From the NCBI RefSeq assembly GCF_014066305.1, contig NW_023501079.1:62001-126000 (forward strand): 64,000 nt of DNA, written 5' to 3'. Each line of letters opens with the position of its first letter. The first letter of the stretch is position 1. The DNA comes from Letharia columbiana (taxonomy: Eukaryota; Ascomycota; Lecanoromycetes; Lecanorales; Parmeliaceae). A model generated the notes under the pieces. That model saw only the letters and a program-made list of their open reading frames with translations, was not told where the DNA came from and made no database searches. Shown piece by piece: positions 25,001-35,599 of this stretch. A program made the position numbers and the translations under genes.

Positions 25001-27570
25001 GTCAATGGGGCAAGAGTCCTTGGGTCTCGAGCCCGGGTGGGATCAATGTTAGAAGCCGCCTCATCTTCCAGCCGCGCACGTTCTTCGTTTGAGCGCTGCC
25101 TAGCGTCGTCTACAAGCTTCTGATATTTCGTAGCGAGCAATTCAGCTTCTGCCGAAGACTTGATAAAGTTTATACCCTTCAATGTCTTTGCCAGGTACTT
25201 GAGCCTGACCAGTGGTCGCTTCAGAAGGAAAGCAACATCAACTCTTTCGCCATCTCCGTTGACCACATCTCCTTCTTCATTTCTTGGCAAGCCTTCATCG
25301 AGTCCCATGGACTTCACTTTTGGTGAGCCGGACACTACGGAGGTGCCCTCCAAAGCAGGGGCAAGGTTGACCACCACATCCTGGAAGCCCATGCGCCAAG
25401 CCTTCAAGTACTCTGCGTAGACTCTCTGAGCTCCATGTGCCCAAGTGAGTAAAGCTACAGGGTCTTCCTGTGGTATGCGTTTGTGTAACGTTTTCAAGCG
25501 CTCGAGCGCGATACCCATGTCTATAATAGGCCTCGTAAAGTTTGGGTCCTCGTGAGTATGGGCCGAGGCACTAAAGAGGCCAGCTGCAACAGCAGAATCT
25601 GATTTTGACAAAACACAGGTTAACAAGACGGGAATCACGCCATCGACCAAAGTGCGCAGCTCACGCATATACTTGCTCTCATCGGTAGCCAACTCTTGCA
25701 TTAAGTCCCCAATAGTTGCGGTGGCAAGTCGACTTCGATTCGTGCGGATGCTTCGAGCTGATTGGATGCTTCTGTTTCCTGCCTTTGGTAATGACAAGAC
25801 AGATATGAGATCAGCATGTTTGGTGAGGCGACTGTTCTTTCGCTTCATTGAGTTCAGATCAAAGTGGTCCCTTGCCTCGTCGACAGCTGCGTCTTCCTCG
25901 ATAGGAGGCGGACGAGCTGTATATCTAGAAATCTCAGACACGGAAGGCGGTGCAGCACCCTGGCTTGTATCGAAAGTCTCAACAGAGGCAATGGTAGAAA
26001 GACGATGCTTTCCCGTAGAAGGAAAAGGGCGCTTGGAGTTGAGTCCGGGAGGTTTGAGAGGATTGTTGGGGTCCGGTCCTTCCACAGAGGATACAGTATG
26101 ACTCGATGACAGCACCGACTCGGCATCGTCTTCTTTGCTAGGCTCTTTTGGATTAAACGATTTTCGTCGGTCACGAACTGGTGAAGATACACTGTTTCTC
26201 GCGGAGCGCCTTTTGAGTGACGACGGCGACGTCTCTGCTGCCTCTTGGACAAGGTCCACAAATTTTGACGCAGATGTCGTTCCTTTGCCCGAGCCCGATA
26301 GCGCAGAATCAGAGTCAAAGCCGGCTGGAAAAGGATTATCTTCGTAGATAGCTGAACTTGGAATCCTGTTCCTTCTCCTGCTTCCGTGGACGGCTCGTCT
26401 CGTGCCTTCCTTTGTGTCCAAGGCTTCCGATATCCTGGTGCAATCTTCTCTCACTTTCTCTTGTAATGCCACTTTTCTCTTCTTGGTTGATGAATTTAGA
26501 GGTGGGATAGCCTCAAGAGGAGGCTCGTCTGCGTCAAGGAAAGGATCTGGAGTTTCGTTCAACCAGGCTTCAATGCTTGGAACCCTCGGGGTAGCTGTTG
26601 GCTCCGGTACCTGCTTTACGAAGAGTTTACGAGAGTCACCAAAAACTTGGCTCAAGAGATTGCTTTTCTGCGTTCGGACGCTGCGTCTGCTGTCAGACAT
26701 TGCACCTCCTGTAGACCGAGGAGACTCGTCTAGATCTTCTGCTTTCTGACTTTCCGACCTGTGTCTCCCAGAGTCCTCTTTCGCCCCGGAAGAGCTGATT
26801 CGTAGTGACGCTTCCGGCGTGGGACGTTTTCTTCGTCCCGTTGATCCAGGAGTAGGACTAGCTTTCGGGGCTTCAATGTCATGCCCAATCCCCTTTTCGC
26901 TCCCCGAGCGCTCAATTTGCCGTCGATGATGCTGTCCCGACTGCCTCTGCGATCTAGGTGGTGTGACGTAAACCCTGATGCCATCGTCGCCGCCAGAACC
27001 TTCACCCTTGGGTGTTATACTGTTATCTTCTCCTCTCCGTTTTTCCGGTGTCATTAGCTCTGATGCTGGCTTCACTCTAATATTGTCGTCTGGCTGTGCC
27101 AATATCGGAGATGTGTCTTTCATGGCCTTAGATAATGCTATAGTCTTTGATGGACTTTTCTTCTTCCGCCAATGCCCATCACTTACCACGCGCTTTGCTG
27201 GGGCGCTTCCACTTCGATCACGGTCTCTCTTTTCCCCATCTGCTTTTACAGACCTTCTGCTGCTTCTGGTTGGCGTATTGTAGTCATGGTCGTCTTTCCC
27301 TCTCCGCGACGACGTTCTGGGCTTGGACTCCTTTGTGGGCGTCCCGCTCTTCGTAGCGTGTTTCTCCAGTTGCTGGTTCTCTTCCACTCCGATGTCATCT
27401 GCCACAACGACGCCTCCTCCTTGAGCCTGCCATTGCCGAACTCGGTCTCGCACCGAGTTGTTATCGTAGACTCCCAGCGGTTTGCCGACGTCAGTCGTCT
27501 TTGTTTTGGAGGGCGTAATGCTATGGTCGCGGCGTGTAGAAAAGCGGCTTGGGGAAGAAGGCATGGACAT
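22064..27570 (-). CDS. Large DH-domain (RhoGEF-like) protein, 1,814 aa
   Basis: Two exons: 22,186-27,570 and a short last exon 22,064-22,123, with an intron 22,124-22,185 (GTATGT donor, TGCTGAC branch, AAG acceptor). Reading through the intron gives a slightly longer but less credible tail; the spliced form ends YTFSIVGKLRY. Residues 1 to about 610 are Ser/Arg/Pro/Lys-rich and probably disordered. At about 620-825 is a Dbl-homology-like helical domain (DLMQELATDESKYMRELR, then AYAEYLKAW-type helices). A PH-like segment follows at about 868-980 (WRLLF-type strands, FEWVQMLGL). Another Ser/Thr-rich linker leads to a second folded region at about 1,430-1,560 and a conserved-looking C-terminus (KIRLYIRETASKWRDMGSA). 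The likely role is activation of a Rho/Cdc42-type GTPase in polarity or septation, possibly of the Bud3 type; the subfamily is inference. Confidence 0.85.
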
Positions 27571-28341
27571 TTGGCGCTATATGGAAATCAATTGAAATTC
27601 TCAGGGAATCACGGTCTGCGCGCACATAAATCTCAGGTAGTTCTGAAGCGAGAAAACAGCATTGATAGTGTTGTACGCGTTGTGTTTACGGACCTTTTGC
27701 AAGCTTCATCTGTGATGGTTTATTAGAGTTGGTGGCTGACAGCTGGACTGCGCGCTTGATCTTTACCGAAGTCTTGGGCTACGCATGGGACCTAGGTACT
27801 TTATCTTCCCATGAAAGGTCGATGTCTCGAATTTCTCAGATTCTAGTGTCAGGTCCAGGTCGAGTTCCATAGCAACAGCCGGGGAAACAATGCGCCACTA
27901 CGCCACACCATCCCCCTTTGCAAAAATTAATTGCCGATTTTCAGCCCTACCGCCACCCACAAATCCGCAACTGATTTTTGCAGGGGCGAGTGGCCTAAAG
28001 ACGCTCTTTATTAGGATAATTGCGATTGCAGCAATAATCTTAAGAGTCCCGCAACCCGTAGACTTGCCCCTTGCAGCACGACCACAATGTATGGAAGGAC
28101 CAGTCTCCCTCATTCAATTCTGTTGGGCAGGGTATACTACTAGGACAATCGAGGCTCTTTGACGCCAGCAAACAGCATATATATCATTAAGACCCCTATG
28201 TTCTACGGCGGAGAGAACACCGATGCGCCAAGCTATGTAGTGAACGTAGTGAACACAACGGTAATGAAGGACCGAGTTCTTCGAAACACGGACCTGGTCA
28301 AGACACAGCTCTGCAGGCGGACACTATTGATATCCCAGACC
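27571..28341. other. Intergenic; promoter of the RhoGEF-like gene
   Basis: No gene recognised. An imperfect inverted repeat built on TTGCAAAAAT and ATTTTTGCA lies at about 27,917-27,980. Confidence 0.4.
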
Positions 28342-29331
28342 TCAGTTCGATTTCTTAAGGTGGCCGTTGCCCTGTGCCTTTCTGGTCTGCTGGTCCAACA
28401 CTTTGAACGCCTCTGCGCTTTCAGAGATACTGCTGTAGAGCAAGACTACAGAAGCGGTGTTTAGTATCGTTTCTCTCAACTCACATGTTTGGACATTTGC
28501 ACTTACTGCCTGGTATCACAATCCAGATGAAGTTCATGAAGAAATAATAACCCCAGAAGTAATACGCTTCTGGCCGACAATATGTCAGGCCCTTACCGTA
28601 GTGATCAAACATGCTCGTAGCGTAATAAAGAATATCTCCATAGATCTGGCCCATCGAGACTAATGCTTGTAGAGGGTGACGGAGAGGATGTTCATAGGTG
28701 ATGAGCAATGCGACAGCGAAGGACATGGGACCCCAACAGACCTAAATCCGACATTGTCAGCGTTTCTTGTTTAATTTTTAAGTTGGAAACATGATGGATG
28801 ATGGAGGAGCGTACCGCCGTAACCGTCTCCATGCATAAGACAAAGGACTCAGAAGTCAAGTACCTCGAGTCCGAGAACGAGTACTCCTTCCACAATTGTC
28901 CGAATAGATCCTGCTTGCCAGGCATGTTCGCGTGGTTGAAGGCAAAGTATCCTATTGTTTTGCTCAGCGTTGGCGCGCGTACGATGTATTGTTGCTCTTA
29001 CCCTCGAAGAAGAGATGAATGGTCCCAGCTAGCGCACCAGAGTATCAGCAAGCTGCTCCCCAAAAGCGCGCGGAGTTTGTAGAAAGCTTGTGTACGTACT
29101 TAGAACAAACCACAGTATGGTCGCTTTGTCCCGCGAAGGCAGATTAGGGTTGTGGCTCCGGACCAAAGCGAGGGTGATGCCCAGTATCACAACCCACCCC
29201 CCTGCGAATATGCCCAATAGAGTCGGTACGGACCATCTGTTAGCTAGATAGCCCACGATGTTTGCTTCGAGTGGGTAAAAGGGATGGATAGCCTGGGGTA
29301 GGCTTGTGGAATTGAGGATGTAATCTGCCAT
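28342..29331 (-). CDS. EBP-type sterol isomerase (EXPERA domain), 244 aa
   Basis: A membrane protein of the emopamil-binding protein family, which moves the sterol C8 double bond to C7 in the ER. Five exons: 29,100-29,331, 29,002-29,028 (27 nt), 28,815-28,951, 28,507-28,741 and 28,342-28,445 (735 nt, in frame). The N-terminus has HPFYPLEANIVGYLANRWSV, followed by a helix and a conserved GTIHLFFEG whose His82 and Glu86 correspond to family catalytic residues. Further on are ANMPGKQDLFGQLWKEYS, DSRYLTS, CMETVTAVCWGP with another key Glu, YGDILYYATSMF and YFFMNFIWIVIPG with the conserved Asn. Ascomycetes usually rely on the unrelated Erg2 for this step, so the physiological role here may be partly different. 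Neighbouring genes are unrelated. Confidence 0.93.
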
Positions 29332-30090
29332 TATGGTCGGATTGAAAGTGGTATGTATCTGTAGAGAGAAGATGGTGTACGGTATACGAGTAGAGTACAG
29401 GGTGTGGGGACAGGCAAGATGGAAGTGAGGACGATGCCTACGGTTTGTAGGCTACAGCTGCGTTATTGAAAGGCAGACATGAAGCGTGTGAGTTGAGCAA
29501 TAATAATGCTAACCCAACGTTCTAAAGCTGAAGCAGCTTCAAGCTCTAGAACCGGTTTTGGTTTTGAACGAGTATGAGACTAAGGTACGAGTAAGGTAAG
29601 GTACTCGTAGGCAATGATTCAAGGTAAGAGGTATTACTTAGGTAATGAATGCCGGCTGCGGCGCACCAAGGGGTATTATAAACTAGCGACTAGCGCCTAA
29701 GGTACTTCAGTGGCTTGCCGTGGCTGCCATATCCCATTGGTTACATGTACACTGTCGTAGGTACTCTCAAATCGATCCCAATCGTTGAATGACGTGACTC
29801 GGTTTTTTCTTTTGCTTTGGACGGCTCAGGGCATCCTTTTATACCCATGGCATCCCTGTTATTGGACACTTCCACATCCCACGGGAAAGCTTCTTGTAAT
29901 GACGCCGGCTAGGGTATTAATAGGAAAGGATCAACCAACCGACACTCTTTACAATCCCTAACGTCTATAAGAACATTGCCTCTCAACCAATTGTGCAGAC
30001 TGCCATATCATTGAGCAACAGTACGGCGTAAACATTGCCTTCGACTGCTAATTCCAGCACCGGTGATCTCTATCTTCGTCTACTTCGAAC
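29332..30090. other. Divergent intergenic region
   Basis: Lies between the divergent sterol isomerase and sulfotransferase-like genes. It is rich in AAGGTAC/GGTAAGGTACT words at about 29,582-29,610 and 29,698. No gene is seen. Confidence 0.5.
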
Positions 30091-31689
30091 ATGTCGAATA
30101 GACCCATCTTCGTGGCTACTCATCCCCGTTCATGCTCGACTGCTTTCGAAAGAGTAACTGAACTTCCCCTCCAACACTGGTCTTGGAGCAACAACTCATC
30201 TTACTGCAGGTGTTCATGACTCAACGCGACGCCCTCCATTGCATCCACGAACCATTTGGTGATGCCTTCTATTATGGCCCGGAGAGACTAAGTTCGAGAT
30301 ACGAGAGTGATGAGAAGGCCAGGCTCGACAGTGGCTTTGCCCAGTCGACCTTTCGCACAGTCCTGGACAGAATTGAGAAAGAGGGTGCCGAGGTCCGAAA
30401 CACCCCTTCTAGTGTAGCTTCGTTCTCTGCAGCACCCTTCGTCGTTGCACAGTACTGCAAGTAGATGTGGTGTTTTCATACAGCAATCCTTGAAGTCTTT
30501 GGCAATCCCTCTATTCTTAACATCCATGCCTCAGCAGCTGTCTTCGCTGCCCTATCTTGGGATCTGTCCCTCGTCAGGCACAATTCTGGATCGGCTTCCT
30601 TTTATTATCTGACACGATTGCATTTCCTCTTTTTGAACTATGCCTTTTTCTCGTCTCGAGATACCCAACCTAGTTGCGACGGCAAAATTACACACTTGCT
30701 TCTAGGTCCAAGTTCAACGCATTTCGACTATGATATACTTACCCTAAAATAGGGCAAGCGTATCTTCATCAAGGACATCATACATTATCTCGTCCCTCCG
30801 AATGGTGCACCACCGTCGATCGCTCCTTCTTTGGCCAGAAAGGAACGAGGCATTGGTACGTTCGAGCCTCACTCCAATGATGTGGCCAGCGTTGCGCCGC
30901 TTGCTCCTAATTCGTACGCTACTGAACCCGAGCTTCGAAACCCAACGGTAGTTCCAAGCGAAATGTTAGGCCAATTCCATTTTACCTTCCTCATCCGCCA
31001 TCCACGCTACAGCATTCCTTCTTACTATCGTTGCACTGTTCCACCACTTGATGAAGTCACTGGATTCCACAATTTCATGCCTTCCGAGGCCGGTTATGAC
31101 GAGCTTCGGCGCGTCTTTGACTTTCTGCGTAGTGTTGGTCAGGTGGGCCCTGAGATTGCATCTCAGAACATCCATGTGAATGGAAGCACGAACGGTAATG
31201 CCAACAGAGTGGACATCTGCGTTGTCGATGCAGATGATCTACTCGATAATCCAGCCGGGATCATTGCAGCTTATTGTAAGAGTGTGGGAATCGGGTACCA
31301 CGAGCAGATGCTCAGTTGGGACTCCGAGGAGGACCAAAAGCAAGCCAAGGATGCCTTTGAGAAATGGAAGGGCTTTCACGAGGATGCCATGAACAGCTGC
31401 GATCTTAAACCGCGGAAATACGTAAGTAATTCAGCTTTTCATCTAGTAAAGAGAGGTTCCCATGGCCTGGAAGTCTCTGTTCCTCTACCCTTCTTGTTCT
31501 TTTCCTCTTAAGTTTTTGACCATAGCTGAATCTTGTGGCCGAAAGAAGAAGAAAGCAAAGAGCGATGAAGAGGAAGACCGCGAGTGGGTCCAGAAGTTTG
31601 GAACGGAAGGAGCGAAGGTCATCCGGCAGACGGTCAATGCAAACTTCAAGGACTACGAATACCTCAAGCAGTTCGCCTTGACAGCCTGA
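30091..31689 (+). CDS. Sulfotransferase-like P-loop protein, about 352 aa
   Basis: Proposed exons: 30,091-30,153, 30,210-30,392, 30,753-31,421 and about 31,546-31,689 (1,059 nt). The N-terminus (PIFVATHPRSCSTAFERVF) matches the phosphate-binding PAPS loop of sulfotransferase-fold proteins. Later come FGDAFYYGPERLS, KRIFIKDIIHYLVPP, the FTFLIRHPRYSIPSYYRCT segment typical of the 3'-phosphate-binding region, and VVDADDLLDNPAGIIAAYC. The tail is KKKAKSDEEE...YEYLKQFALTA. The substrate is unknown; fungal members of this family are widespread and mostly uncharacterised. The second intron would be 360 nt with a weak GTCCGA donor, far longer than others here, so a small extra exon may be hidden. The last acceptor is also uncertain. 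Confidence 0.8.
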
Positions 31690-32412
31690 ACCATCGTGTT
31701 GGTTTGAGTCAGAGGTCTCCGCTCTTCCACAACAGACAATCGACACGCAAAGCTGAAGCGCAATATGCTGGAGATTGGGTAGCTCGAGCATAGTCCAGCA
31801 CAATAGGAAATTCCCTCATTGTCTTCTCACTATCAAAGGAATGACTGACATCATGAGGACATTATCTGTAGATGCTCTTGGGGCCTCGAAAAGCTAAAAA
31901 CCGATATGCAATAATGTACGACACGTCTCGATTCGTTCGTCTGGTTTTAGGCGAGCAAAACCTAGGCAATTCTCATCCCGTCTTCTCAGAATCGCTTTTG
32001 GACCGTGCGGTATCGCCTTGTTGTTAGTAATGCTTTAGGGATGAGCCGTGATATATTTCAAAGATTACTCCGCTCCTCTACCCGACAGGCCATACATAGA
32101 ATGTTCTTCAGTAGGGAAAGCCATCCGAAGTCTAGTCAAGCCTAACATACCAATAGCTCTACCGTGCAATGTTGAACCATGATGTCTTTATATCGATACA
32201 AGTCTAAGATGTTGGCGGACACGCCCATGCTATCCCAATGACCACCTCAAAATGCCTACAACACCTTGCTGTACAATGCCACAAATCTTTTATCGTGATA
32301 TCCGCACGACGCCAATGCAAGCCCAAAATGGCAGCAACGCGTCCCTCTATAGCCCGCATTTGATGGGTATCATGCTCCCCCCCAACGCCGAATGTATCAA
32401 AGACAATTCAGC
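31690..32412. other. Intergenic between convergent genes; no gene seen
   Basis: Separates the 3' ends of the sulfotransferase-like and GT25 genes. Small open frames here lack plausible composition. Confidence 0.5.
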
Positions 32413-33825
32413 CTAATCGCTTTCATCGGTGAAATCGTCAGCCGTCTCTTCCTTCTTCTTCTCCCCAGTCACCCATTCTGATTTCCATTTCGTGGGTCCC
32501 TTATCAGCTAACCCTAGATGTGCATTGACCCTGGCGGATATTTGAATCGCATTGCCGGCGACAATCTTCTCCTCTGTGACCTCGTGTCCAAAGGAGAGGC
32601 CACCTCCCGAGTGCTTGATGTTGGTTTTGGACTCTGTCATGCTGATGACCTGCGGCCATGTGCCCACGCACCGAGTCGTTGGGTCGTGTTCACAGTGATC
32701 CCACAGTTTCAAATCGATAGGCGAGTTGGCTTCCTTGAATAACTTCTCAAACTTGCGTGCTCCCGCAAGACTCATGGCGTAGGAGGTGGTGCAGACGGTT
32801 TTGCGGGGTTGAAAGACGATCCGTGTACCTGGAGGCCGATGCCCCTCTGCAGGCCTTTCGCCAAAATTCCAGGCATGATCTTCATCGGCTGCGGAGGAGT
32901 CGTTGAACGCATAGATACGACCGTCGCCGTCGGCATTGATACCGCAATGCCCAATCCACATGAGATCCCATTTATCTCCGTACGGGCTTAGTTCTTTGGA
33001 AAAGTCTCGAGGGTGTTGAGGGTCAGGGAATGGCCAATCAGCGATCGCTTTCACTCCATCGCCTACTCCAACCATGGTGTCTTTGATCCGCATATCCCAA
33101 TCAACGTCGCTTTCCATTATCAGGGCGGTCGAGATATTTTCATGTATCATCCTGCATTGACCGTCAGAACTTCCCAACGGAGGTGCAGATTCGGTGCGAC
33201 GGCTTACTTTCTCCACGTCCTCACATGGGACATGAGGCAGCCTAGTTCCCCGTCCTTCGGCACCCAATTGTTCGTTCCCCACCACTGACAACTCCATCAA
33301 CAATGAGGAAACCGCAACAGCATGGTGGTGACATACCTGAGGCCAATCCGATTGGGGTATTTGCCTGTCTCGTATGGCATCGAGCACGGTGAGTGTGAGG
33401 TTTGTCGCATTTGCCGCGGCGAGGAGGGGTGTTCTTCGGTCACCTCGTTCTGGTAGAGAAAGGACGAATATGTTCTGGAACTGGTCTTGCTATTAGCCAT
33501 CCCCGGTAGTAATATATTCTTCCAGTAGACTCACCCCAAGTGTGTTGTTCCTTATTGAGCTGACCTCGACGACTGGGACTGGCAGGCGGCGGGTCGCAAC
33601 ATGCGAGCAAACATCCCGTATAATATCTTTCCAGAATAGAAGGAAAAGTAGAAAGGCGAAGATGATGAACGCCCTGGGGTTCCTTGTGGGTAGACTGCTC
33701 TTGCCTTGGAAGTTAATTGTCGGAAACTGGATGTTGAGCAGGCTGAGCCGGTAAGAGGAGAGGGACTGTAACGAGTGTACTTTCTGAGGCAGGTTTGCTA
33801 AAGTGGATTTGATGTATTCTGACAT
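32413..33825 (-). CDS. GT25-family glycosyltransferase, 414 aa, type II membrane protein
   Basis: Four exons: 33,535-33,825, 33,337-33,474, 33,208-33,284 and 32,413-33,151 (1,245 nt, in frame). A single hydrophobic anchor at residues about 52-66 (AFIIFAFLLFLLFW) after a short basic N-terminus suggests a Golgi type II protein. The catalytic part opens with IFVLSLPERGDRR, the usual start of the LPS-glycosyltransferase (GT25) fold, then TVLDAIR, WWGTNNWVPKDGELGCLMSH and an acidic ALIMESDVDWD motif that would bind the metal and nucleotide sugar. FQPRKTVCTTSYAMSLAGAR and LKLWDHCEHD are also family-like. The C-terminus is Lys/Glu/Asp-rich. The upstream GTG-initiated extension was rejected; the start at 33,825 is the first ATG. 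Donor and acceptor sugars are not predictable. Confidence 0.92.
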
Positions 33826-34490
33826 TGCGTGGAGATGAGGAGGGAGAGGGGCCACCTCGAAAAGGAATCCAGAAGGGTCCAGTACCCGGGGAGGAGGTGG
33901 AAGATAACAACTTTCTACGAGTAAAGTGGCCTATTGTTTGAGTGGATGTTTTAGCGTTGTCGCCATTGACGGAAAGTGTAAGGTAGGTAAGTGGCAGCGA
34001 GGGGGCAAAGTTTTAGAGCTTACGTTTCCAACATCTAAGCCTGCCTGCCTGCCCAGAGGATTATATTTGCATAAGGAGTGAGATTCGGCCAGCGAAGTAG
34101 TGTGTGGAGTGATGAGGAGGAGTGTGGAGTGTAGTCAAACCATGACCCTCATGCCCAATAGGCACGTGGGCAGAGAATGAAAGAAGTTTGTCAAGTGAGT
34201 GAGTGAGTGAGTGAGTACTGGTAGTTATTTTAGTATTATGCAAGGTCAGCAAGGATGCGAAACATGTGAAACTCAGGGGTCAGACCTGCGCCTCTTGCCC
34301 AGTGCCAAGACTCTTGCTAGCTACCGGAATAGGGCTGATGAGCCTACTCAAAGAAAAAGAGTGCCGCCACCAAACGTACGCTTACCTGAGCTACACCTCG
34401 CTTAGTAGTGGCGGGAGAACCCCCTAAGAGATTTCGGGCTGAGTGCCAAGACCCTAAATATTAGCGTCGTAGCTCACTTACTCGGGAGAT

Positions 34491-34541
34491 TGACCAATCA
34501 AACTACTGAGTTCACCGCGGAAATCGTAGTTTGATTGGTCA
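34491..34541. repeat. Perfect 16-bp inverted repeat carrying CCAAT boxes
   Basis: Arms TGACCAATCAAACTAC (34,491-34,506) and its exact reverse complement (34,526-34,541) are separated by 19 nt. Each arm includes CCAAT, so the site presents a CCAAT box on both strands. It could be a regulatory hairpin or the remnant of a small transposon. Confidence 0.7.
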
Positions 34542-35079
34542 TACTTCCCGGCGCATTCAGCCACTTTTGGTCATATGCACGCCCCCATTCTTCGCTTCTC
34601 CCCTTCCTCCTACAAATCGATTTGATCAACCCTTCTGTCCACATCGTATGTATGCCACAATCCACCGAGAATTTGAATACGTCGTGTCCTGCGTGATAAT
34701 TTGCCAAATGCTTTTGAGAAGCTTCCGTCTGGAAAGCTTTTCAACCCGTCTCTGTTGCCACTTTCATCAGGGGATCGTCAGCCTCGTTGTCTGGGTCAAG
34801 TAATGAAGATTAAGAAAACCCATTGCCATGTCTCACAACATTTGGGTGTTCTGAACCCGATCTTGTGCGTATATGACAATCAGAGCGAGACTACGCGTCC
34901 AAAGGTGTTGAAAGGTGGGAGCTGCCCGGGGATCATTCAAATGCGGAATGTTGTATGCAAAGCAGAAGGGAGCCGCAAAACCTAGGAGATATTACGAGCC
35001 CTTTCGATTTGGATCCATCGAGGAGGCCGGCAACCGATGTTCAGCCCAAGGAGCCTCTGCAATTGGAATGGACATTAGC

Positions 35080-35340
35080 TGACACTTCGTCGAGGATCTA
35101 GAAGCAGCCCGCAAAGCCTACCCCTAACGCCATGGTTGCTATTCTACAAAAGCGGCTTGCAAAGTACCAAAGGACATCGAAAGAGGCCCTCGCCAAGATC
35201 AAGGACGATGCATAGGATCGGGAACAACAGGTGAACATTGGCAGAGATGGAGCGGGCTCGAAAAGCGCAGAAGCGTGTGGATGAATTTATCGCGGCTTTG
35301 AGGGAGATGAATGATGGGACAAGTAGACCAAGAAGAGAGT
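35080..35340 (+). pseudogene. Possible decayed coding fragment, charged/coiled-coil type
   Basis: One frame reads MVAILQKRLAKYQRTSKEAL and on to KIKDDA before a TAG at about 35,209; a second frame continues with ERARKAQKRVDEFIAALREM. The two together look like a broken charged helical protein, with one stop in CAG context and at least one frameshift. I do not recognise the family. Confidence 0.3.
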
Positions 35341-35599
35341 GGGGGGGAGGGTGGGAAAGCACCTTCGCAACTGCATGTTCATAGTCGTCAAGCAGTGAGC
35401 TATACATATTGCGCCGAGTTGGGGAGGGGATCGCAGCCGCAACAGTAAATGTGTATGCAATTTCATGGTCGTGATTTTCTTTTTCCACGTTTGGATGTGA
35501 ACTTCGTAGTGTAGAGAAATTCATCGCTTGTCAAAGCAACATGACCCTGTTTCGTAGTCCAGCTGCAGTCCTACCACTGCCTGATTCTCTTAGGTCTTT

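Larger units (their letters stand above)
33826..35599. other. Intergenic, 1.8 kb, with microsatellite, hairpin and a coding relic
   Basis: Contains a (GAGT)n microsatellite at about 34,194-34,216, a hairpin at 34,491-34,541 and a possible decayed reading frame near 35,080-35,340 (listed separately). No intact gene is seen. Confidence 0.5.

Noticed and set aside
25854..26318. Open frames overlapping the DH-domain gene on both strands
   Set aside because: Low-complexity Arg/Ser or Leu-rich shadows of the real 22,064-27,570 frame, without own motifs or splice support.
27172..27726. 184-aa plus-strand frame
   Set aside because: Antisense to the N-terminus of the DH-domain gene; no domain or codon pattern.
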